A stretch of DNA of 64,000 nucleotides from Pseudomonas bubulae (lineage in GTDB: Bacteria > Pseudomonadota > Gammaproteobacteria > Pseudomonadales > Pseudomonadaceae): positions 719,001 to 783,000 of the forward strand of contig NZ_CP146077.1 of the NCBI RefSeq assembly GCF_037023725.1. Reading direction: 5' to 3'. Within the stretch, counting starts at the first letter, position 1, and each line of letters opens with the position of its first letter. Under the pieces are notes generated by a model. It saw only the letters and a program-made list of their open reading frames with translations, ran no database searches and was not told the DNA's origin. This document shows, piece by piece, positions 58,964-64,000 of the stretch. Position numbers and translations under genes: made by a program.

Positions 58964-59371
58964 GCAGTTGACCAGCCGCTCCTCGGCGACCACCTTGCCC
59001 GTTGCGTCGTACAGCCGGGCGTAGGCGTTGAAGCCCAGTGAGCGGGCCTGTAGCCGGTAACGCTGGCCGGGCTGGAAGTTGTCGTAATCGACGGTGACGT
59101 AACACAGGCGCTCCTGTGGGTCACTGAACATACCCATGCCGCCGACAAACACCTCGAAATCGAAGCGCACCATCAACTCGTGGCTACCTGGCGTTACTTG
59201 AAAATAGCGGCCATCGGCCTGTCGCTTGTTATCCAGACGCTCGGCCATTACCAGCTTGCCGGTTTGGGTTTCAAGGTCGACCCAGGCCATGGCGGGATCA
59301 GCCGGGGGGATTGGCGTGCTGGTACAGGCGCTGAGCAGACAAGCAGCCAGCAACCACAAAAGCGTGCGCAT
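58955..59371 (-). CDS. Putative lipoprotein
   Basis: The ATG at 59371 gives 138 residues with a lipoprotein signal, MRTLLWLLAACLLSAC, where LSAC is a good lipobox (Cys16). The mature part is beta-rich (WVDLETQTGKLVMAERLDNK, then QVTPGSHELMVRFDFEVFVG) and contains one more conserved-looking Cys pair near RLCYVTVDYD and the C-terminal VNCLP. I do not recognise the family beyond a PA0040-like hypothetical. Residue +2 is Thr, so outer-membrane sorting is expected. It is divergent from the next gene. Confidence 0.75.
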   Translation of the reverse strand: MRTLLWLLAACLLSACTSTPIPPADPAMAWVDLETQTGKLVMAERLDNKRQADGRYFQVTPGSHELMVRFDFEVFVGGMGMFSDPQERLCYVTVDYDNFQPGQRYRLQARSLGFNAYARLYDATGKVVAEERLVNCLP

Positions 59372-59445
59372 GATGATGTCCAAAAAAAGTGTTACGCAAG
59401 CATAGCGTGCATTATGGTCACATCACTCGCCTACTGGATCGCTTT

Positions 59446-60492
59446 ATGACCTCGCGTGTTCGCGGCTTGTTGGTCCTTGCCTTGCCGCTTCTGCTCAGCG
59501 GTTGCTCCAGTGCGGGCTACTACTCGCAATTGGTCACCGGCCAATGGAATTTATTGCAGGCCCGTGAACCCGTGAGCAAGGTGATTGTTGATCCCCGGCG
59601 CCCGACAGTGTTGCGTGAGCAATTGGCAAAAGCCCAGGCTGCGCGCTCCTTCGCCAGCGAGCATTTACACCTGCCGGACAACCAGAGCTATCGTCTGTAT
59701 GCCGACCTGAAACGGCAGTACGTGGTGTGGAATGTCTTTGCCACCCCGGCGTACTCCCTCGACCCCGTCACCCATTGCTTTCCCATAGCCGGGTGCGTGG
59801 CCTACCGGGGTTATTACAGTCAGGGAGCGGCGCGAGGCGAGGCGGCCCTGCAACACCAGCAGGGCATGGACGTGTTTGTCAGCGGCGTTGAAGCCTATTC
59901 CACCCTGGGATGGTTTGATGACCCGATCCTCAATGGCATGCTCAATTGGGGTGATGAGCGCTTGGCCACACTGATCTTTCACGAGCTGGCCCATCAGCAG
60001 TTTTATGTGAAGGACGACACTGAATTCAATGAGTCTTTTGCCAGTTTCGTGGAACAGGAAGGCACCCGCCAATGGCGCGTCGAACAAGGCTTGCCACCCT
60101 CCGACGGCAGCCATGTGCAGCAACGTGAACAATTTATCACCCTGGTGCTCGACACTCGCCAGCGCTTGAAGACCCTTTATGCACAGCCGTTGCCGGCAGC
60201 CGAAATGCAGCAGCGTAAAACCGCTGCATTCGAACGAATGCGCCGTGATTATCGTCAGTTACGGGATGAGCAATGGGCGGGAAATCCGCGCTATGACGCG
60301 TGGGTCAATGGCCCTCTCAATAACGCCAAATTGTTGCCCTTCGGTCTTTACGATCAATGGGTGCCTGCCTTCTCAGCCCTGTTCAAGCACGTGGGCGGCG
60401 ACTGGCCGAGTTTTTATGCCGAAGTTGAACAGCTGGGTAAATTGCCCCCCGAACAGCGTAAGGCTGCCTTGTATAAATGGGCTGAACGCTGA
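59446..60492 (+). CDS. Lipoprotein zinc aminopeptidase-like protein
   Basis: The ATG at 59446 gives 348 residues starting with a lipoprotein signal (LLVLALPLLLSGCSS; lipobox LSGC). The core holds a gluzincin-type HExxH motif, LATLIFHELAHQQFYVKDDT (His179, Glu180, His183), with a downstream glutamate in NESFASFVEQEG. This fits the COG4324 predicted-aminopeptidase family, which is found in envelope fractions, but activity has not been shown by the sequence alone. An upstream in-frame start (59389) adds no signal-like sequence. The final gene part is highly charged. Confidence 0.85.
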   Translation: MTSRVRGLLVLALPLLLSGCSSAGYYSQLVTGQWNLLQAREPVSKVIVDPRRPTVLREQLAKAQAARSFASEHLHLPDNQSYRLYADLKRQYVVWNVFATPAYSLDPVTHCFPIAGCVAYRGYYSQGAARGEAALQHQQGMDVFVSGVEAYSTLGWFDDPILNGMLNWGDERLATLIFHELAHQQFYVKDDTEFNESFASFVEQEGTRQWRVEQGLPPSDGSHVQQREQFITLVLDTRQRLKTLYAQPLPAAEMQQRKTAAFERMRRDYRQLRDEQWAGNPRYDAWVNGPLNNAKLLPFGLYDQWVPAFSALFKHVGGDWPSFYAEVEQLGKLPPEQRKAALYKWAER

Positions 60493-60604
60493 GCTTTTTG
60501 AGGCTGCACTACATAGATAGCCCCCCTGAAATCCCTGTCTCAATAGGCTGAGAACCCACCGATACTCAGCCCGAAATGAAGCAGAACTTTCAAGGAATGC
60601 TGCC

Positions 60605-62611
60605 ATGGAGCCAACCAACCCGCTGTTGAGCGCGCCCCTTCTGCCCCTTTACAGCAAGGTACGTCTAGAACATCTCAAGCCGGCAATCGAACACATTGTT
60701 GCCGACAACCTGCAGTCAATCAGCCGAATCGTCAGTGCCCAGTCCCAACCCACATGGTCGGGCCTGGTGTTGCCGATGGAAGCCCTGACGGCGCGGCTGG
60801 ATGAAGCCATTGCCGTCATCACGACACTGGGGCAGGTACCAAGAGAAGTGTCATGGGAAACAGACATCGGCCAATGTTTTCTGGCTGCCTACAATTACAA
60901 GGCGCAAGTCTTGCAAAATCGCGAGCTTTATCTGGCCTGCAAGGCTTTGGCAGAAAGCCCTGAAGCCATGCAATTTGATCGCTCGCAGCAGGCTCTATTG
61001 GGCAAGATACTGCGCGACTACCGGTTGGCTGGGAGTGAGCTGTCAGCCTCTGGCAGAGGCGAACTCATCGAGCTCAACCACGAGATATCCCGACAGGAAT
61101 GGGTTTTTTACGAAAACGCACGACAATCCAGAAAGTCCTGGAGCAAGCTGGTTACCGATGAGTCCTTGCTTGCGGGGCTTGCGAGTGAACTCAAGGGGCA
61201 GTTGGCAGACATTGCCACGGACGCCGACCTGCAAGGCTGGCTGATAACTCTTCAGGAGCGCGCTACCTACACCGCGATCATGCGCTCATGCGAAAACAGG
61301 GCGCTGCGCGAGGAGTTGTTCACGGCCTACAACACGCGGGCTTCCGAGCAGGGCCCCGCAGGCGGGCAATATGGCAATGGCCCGGTGCTCCATGATCTGC
61401 TCAGGCTGCGTCAGCAGAAGGCGCGCCTGCTGGGGTATGACAGCCATGCCGAGCTGAGCCTGCAGGGCAAGACGGCAACCTCGGTTGATGAGGTGCTGAG
61501 TTTTCTGCGCACTCGAATTGAACGCAAGTCGGCATTTTTTTCAACTCAAACCGCAGAGCTGAATGCCCTGGCGTCGGCCATGCAATACGACGGACTCAAA
61601 CCATGGGATCTGTTGTTTCTGGCGCAAAAACGCGCTCTGCAACTAAGCCCGCTGGCGGGCGATCAATTGAAATCATATTTTGCGTTCACACGTGTTTTTG
61701 AAGGCATCGTGTTACTCGTCAAGCGCCTCTTCGCGGTCGATCTGGTCGAACAGGTATCGTTTGATACCTGGCACCCGGACGTTCGTTTGTTTGAGGTGGT
61801 CGAGTCAGGTGTTCGGGTGGGGCATCTTTATCTCGATCCTTACCTTCGTGAATCCAAGCCGAATATGTGCTGGATGCAGTCGGCACGTAACCGCAGAATC
61901 AATCAGCAAGGGGACCTGACCACCCCGGTGGCCATTCTCTATGGCAACTTCTCACCCGAATCCCCTGGCTCCCCATCACTGCTTACGCCGCAGCAGTTAA
62001 CCCTGCTTTTCCATGAGTTGGGTTGTTGCATGAAGCAACTGCTGACCCGCAGTCCCTACGGTACATTTTCCCGCGTGGATGTACTGAATGCTGAGGCGTC
62101 CGGGTTTTCAGGCAAATGCGCTGAAAAGTGGTGCTGGTCACGGGACGGTCTGCGCTGGTTGGCCAGGCATGCCCAGCATGACAGTGAGCTGACCTATGAG
62201 CAGATAGACCAAGTACTTGAAGCGCGCAGTGCCGAGCGTTGGCTTGAAATGGCCCGCGAGCTTGGGCTTGCGCTGTTTGATTTTGAACTGCACCGCACCT
62301 GGGGCGATGGCCGCAGCGTGGAAGAGATCTGGCGCAGTGCACACAATGAACTCCAGCCCTTACCGTTGGCGCAGAACGACCGATCTGCCAACACTTTCGA
62401 TGCGATCGTCTCGGGCCATGATGGCGCTTATTTCGTCAATGAATGGGCCGAAGCGATGGCTGAGCAGGTTTTTGCAAGGTTTGAACAGCAAGGTGTGTTT
62501 AACCCGCAAACGGGCTTGGCCTATCGCGAAGCCTTCCATGCACCGGGCATCGAACGCCCGCTGCATGAGTCTTTCGAGGTGTTTATGGGCCAGCCGCCCG
62601 CGAGCGTGTAG
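60605..62611 (+). CDS. M3-family oligopeptidase A paralog lacking zinc ligands
   Basis: A 668-residue homolog of oligopeptidase A (PrlC), with the family's N-terminal PLLPLYSKVRLEHLKPAIEH and the pre-catalytic block VGHLYLDPYLRESKPNMCWM. The catalytic segment reads LLFHELGCCMKQLLT (His470, Glu471, Cys474), where active M3 enzymes have HExxH, so the second zinc histidine is Cys. The third-ligand region, usually ending VELPSQ, here reads NAEASGFSGKCAEKW, with Gly500 at the glutamate position. It is therefore probably an inactive pseudo-peptidase with a binding or regulatory role. The frame is intact, so it is under selection. Confidence 0.85.
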   Translation: MEPTNPLLSAPLLPLYSKVRLEHLKPAIEHIVADNLQSISRIVSAQSQPTWSGLVLPMEALTARLDEAIAVITTLGQVPREVSWETDIGQCFLAAYNYKAQVLQNRELYLACKALAESPEAMQFDRSQQALLGKILRDYRLAGSELSASGRGELIELNHEISRQEWVFYENARQSRKSWSKLVTDESLLAGLASELKGQLADIATDADLQGWLITLQERATYTAIMRSCENRALREELFTAYNTRASEQGPAGGQYGNGPVLHDLLRLRQQKARLLGYDSHAELSLQGKTATSVDEVLSFLRTRIERKSAFFSTQTAELNALASAMQYDGLKPWDLLFLAQKRALQLSPLAGDQLKSYFAFTRVFEGIVLLVKRLFAVDLVEQVSFDTWHPDVRLFEVVESGVRVGHLYLDPYLRESKPNMCWMQSARNRRINQQGDLTTPVAILYGNFSPESPGSPSLLTPQQLTLLFHELGCCMKQLLTRSPYGTFSRVDVLNAEASGFSGKCAEKWCWSRDGLRWLARHAQHDSELTYEQIDQVLEARSAERWLEMARELGLALFDFELHRTWGDGRSVEEIWRSAHNELQPLPLAQNDRSANTFDAIVSGHDGAYFVNEWAEAMAEQVFARFEQQGVFNPQTGLAYREAFHAPGIERPLHESFEVFMGQPPASV

Positions 62612-62617
62612 GTATCT

Positions 62618-63250
62618 TCAGGACTTGAGCCAGTTCTTCACCACGCATGAAGCAAAAGGGCTGGTACTGCATGCGCCGCTGCTCAGGGCTGCGCGCAACT
62701 GTGGGATATCCGCCTTCATCATGTAGCTCTCGCCATCTTTGTGGTGCGAGTTTTCGCCAAAGCCGCCCTGGGTCATTTCTTTCAGGGCGTCTTCCTTGCT
62801 CCAGTCCTGCACGACCACGCGGTACATCGCCGCCATCAGCCCGGTACGGTCCGAACCGTGCTTGCAGTGCATCAATACAGGGCCCTGTGCTTGTGCCGTC
62901 TGGATGGCACGCAGCGCGGCCAGCACATCGGTGTCATCTACATGGTTGGTGCGATAAGGCAGTTGGACTTGAGCGACGCCTGGAGTCTTGAGCCAGGAGC
63001 TGTCGGCATCAGGCAAGAAGTTGATGACGGTGGTTATCTGTAATTTTTCCAGCAGCGGCTGCGCGGCACTGTCAGGCAGTGCGCTGCGGTACAGGGTCGG
63101 GGACATTTGATAGAGGTTGTATTGCGTGGCAATGGGCTGTGCCCACTGTACAGGCCGGGCCTGGGCTGTTTCGTCGGCCAGGGCCTGAGGCACAGAAAAC
63201 GCTGCCAGCAAGGTCAGGCACAGAGCAGGAAAAAACCGGGCTTTGGGCAT
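62618..63250 (-). CDS. Periplasmic dual-specificity/tyrosine phosphatase (TpbA-like)
   Basis: A 210-residue protein with a Sec signal peptide (ARFFPALCLTLLAAFSVPQA) and a cysteine-phosphatase domain. The P-loop CX5R reads VLMHCKHGSDRTGLMAAMYR, and the general-acid region is around TNHVDDTD. Layout and length resemble P. aeruginosa TpbA, which dephosphorylates the diguanylate cyclase TpbB in the periplasm. No tpbB gene is nearby, so the partner is unknown. It is convergent with the M3-like gene, only 6 bases from its stop. Confidence 0.85.
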   Translation of the reverse strand: MPKARFFPALCLTLLAAFSVPQALADETAQARPVQWAQPIATQYNLYQMSPTLYRSALPDSAAQPLLEKLQITTVINFLPDADSSWLKTPGVAQVQLPYRTNHVDDTDVLAALRAIQTAQAQGPVLMHCKHGSDRTGLMAAMYRVVVQDWSKEDALKEMTQGGFGENSHHKDGESYMMKADIPQLRAALSSGACSTSPFASCVVKNWLKS

Positions 63251-63550
63251 ATCAGTTCGACCATTAACAAAGAATTTGGAAGTTGAAACGCTAGATTGAG
63301 GGATGACTTATCAAAACTGTGTCAGGCATTTGTCAAAAAAGCGTGAGGGCGCAGCCAGTGATGGCCTGATGCTATTGGTGCGGCAAATTTACGCATGAAA
63401 CGATTCATCTGGTCGCCTGGCCTGTTAGTATTTGTAACCAAACTTTGCCTGCGTCTTTTTTCTCAGGTCGATTTCGACCCGTATCGCTGCCAAAACGAAA
63501 AGCTGCCCATGAGCGGCTGTAATCCGTGAATGCCTGATGAGGTGCCCCGC
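63251..63550. promoter_or_regulatory. Divergent intergenic region with a short palindrome
   Basis: 300 bases between the phosphatase and dehydrogenase genes, with no coding frame of note. GGTCGA-TT-TCGACC at 63466-63479 is a perfect 14-base palindrome about 70 bases before the + strand gene and could be an operator. No clear promoter boxes are identified. Confidence 0.4.
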
Positions 63551-64000
63551 ATGTCTGAGCAAGACAACCCCCGGCGTGAGTTTTTGCGCAAAACCCTGAC
63601 CCTGATTCCAGTGGTCACTGTTGCGAGCACGGGCCTGGGTGGTTCCGTTCTGATGGCTACGCCAGACGCTCAAGCCGCACCGGTCGCTGCGCCGCCCGTT
63701 GCCGCATCAGGCCCGGCCTATGAACCAACGTACTTCACGGCTGAAGAGTGGGCGTTCGTTAACGCCGCCGTCGCGCGTCTGATCCCGGCTGACGAGCAAG
63801 GCCCGGGGGCGCTCGAAGCTGGCGTTCCGGAATATATCGACCGTCAGATGAACACGCCTTACGCCAGCGGCGCGCTGTGGTTTATGCAGGGGCCGTTCAA
63901 TGCCGACGCTGCGCCGGAAATGGGCTGGCAGAGCAAACTGGTGCCAAAACAGATCTATCGCCTGGGCATTGCTGCCACGGAGGAGCTCTGCAAAAAAGCC
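63551..64000 (+). CDS. Gluconate 2-dehydrogenase small subunit (partial, 3' end outside window)
   Basis: The first 150 codons of a Tat-exported small subunit. The twin-arginine signal is [20 protein letters not shown] with an AQA-type cleavage region (TPDAQAA). The mature part ([20 protein letters not shown]) matches the gluconate 2-dehydrogenase subunit 3 family, which escorts a GMC-type FAD subunit and a cytochrome c subunit in membrane-bound oxidation of sugars or alcohols in the periplasm. Start is ATG after GAGGTGCCCCGC. The large subunits should lie just beyond the window. Confidence 0.9.
   Translation, partial: MSEQDNPRREFLRKTLTLIPVVTVASTGLGGSVLMATPDAQAAPVAAPPVAASGPAYEPTYFTAEEWAFVNAAVARLIPADEQGPGALEAGVPEYIDRQMNTPYASGALWFMQGPFNADAAPEMGWQSKLVPKQIYRLGIAATEELCKKA

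Noticed and set aside
63425..63673. Minus-strand open frame at the start of the gluconate-dehydrogenase-like gene
   Set aside because: It lies antisense to a clear Tat signal and family domain and has no supporting features.

Overview
The window is chromosomal DNA of a Pseudomonas, most likely of the fluorescens/fragi/putida side of the genus. The evidence is the gene content and order (glyS-glyQ-tag-htrB1, trkA-rsmB-fmt-def, dprA-tsaC-qor-hemF-aroE, trpBA/trpI), which matches the origin-proximal region of P. aeruginosa (about PA0008 to PA0039) from memory, together with three families of short palindromic REP-type repeats typical of pseudomonads. No tRNA, rRNA, prophage, insertion sequence or CRISPR array is visible.

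Layout. 1-14.4 kb: translation and housekeeping genes (glycyl-tRNA synthetase, 3-methyladenine glycosylase, lipid A acyltransferase, the def / fmt-rsmB-trkA-TPR run, dprA, tsaC, qor, hemF, aroE, a DOPA-dioxygenase-like gene). The LysM gene usually found between def and dprA is missing. 14.4-16.3 kb: an AT-rich accessory patch with two unrecognised genes; the second has a broken or unusual start. 16.6-18.6 kb: a BCCT choline-type transporter with a perfect palindromic operator candidate upstream. 18.9-19.3 kb: a possible structured leader and a 3'-damaged small gene.

19.3-30.7 kb is an organosulfur block: ssuEADCBF (aliphatic sulfonate uptake and desulfonation), lsfA (1-Cys peroxiredoxin linked to sulfate starvation), an OprD-type porin and tauABCD (taurine uptake and dioxygenase). 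Together they import sulfonates and release sulfite when sulfate is scarce. 30.8-42.5 kb is the polyamine block: a TetR regulator, spuI, and divergent spuABCDEFGH, joining gamma-glutamylated putrescine catabolism, a transaminase route and a PotFGHI-type ABC importer with two binding proteins.

42.6-52.6 kb: a small COG4315 protein, phoB-phoR with a Pho-box-like direct repeat, a CorC/HlyC-type CBS membrane protein, a CitMHS citrate transporter, a Na/Pi-cotransporter-like protein with a PhoU-like tail, an M16 peptidase-like protein and an EpsC-type serine acetyltransferase. 52.7-55.8 kb: trpBA with divergent trpI and a good TrpI-site dyad. 55.8-64 kb: small stress and envelope genes (DUF883, dodecin, two DUF1161 paralogs, OsmC, a luciferase-like monooxygenase, lipoproteins), an M3-family oligopeptidase paralog that has lost zinc ligands, a periplasmic tyrosine phosphatase, and the start of a Tat-exported gluconate 2-dehydrogenase small-subunit gene that runs off the end.

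Most of the window is ordinary core metabolism. The least explained parts are the AT-rich pair at 14.6-16.3 kb, the leader-like sequence at about 18.95-19.05 kb and the M3 pseudo-peptidase at 60.6-62.6 kb. Family names and cross-species comparisons come from recall of protein families, not from a database search.
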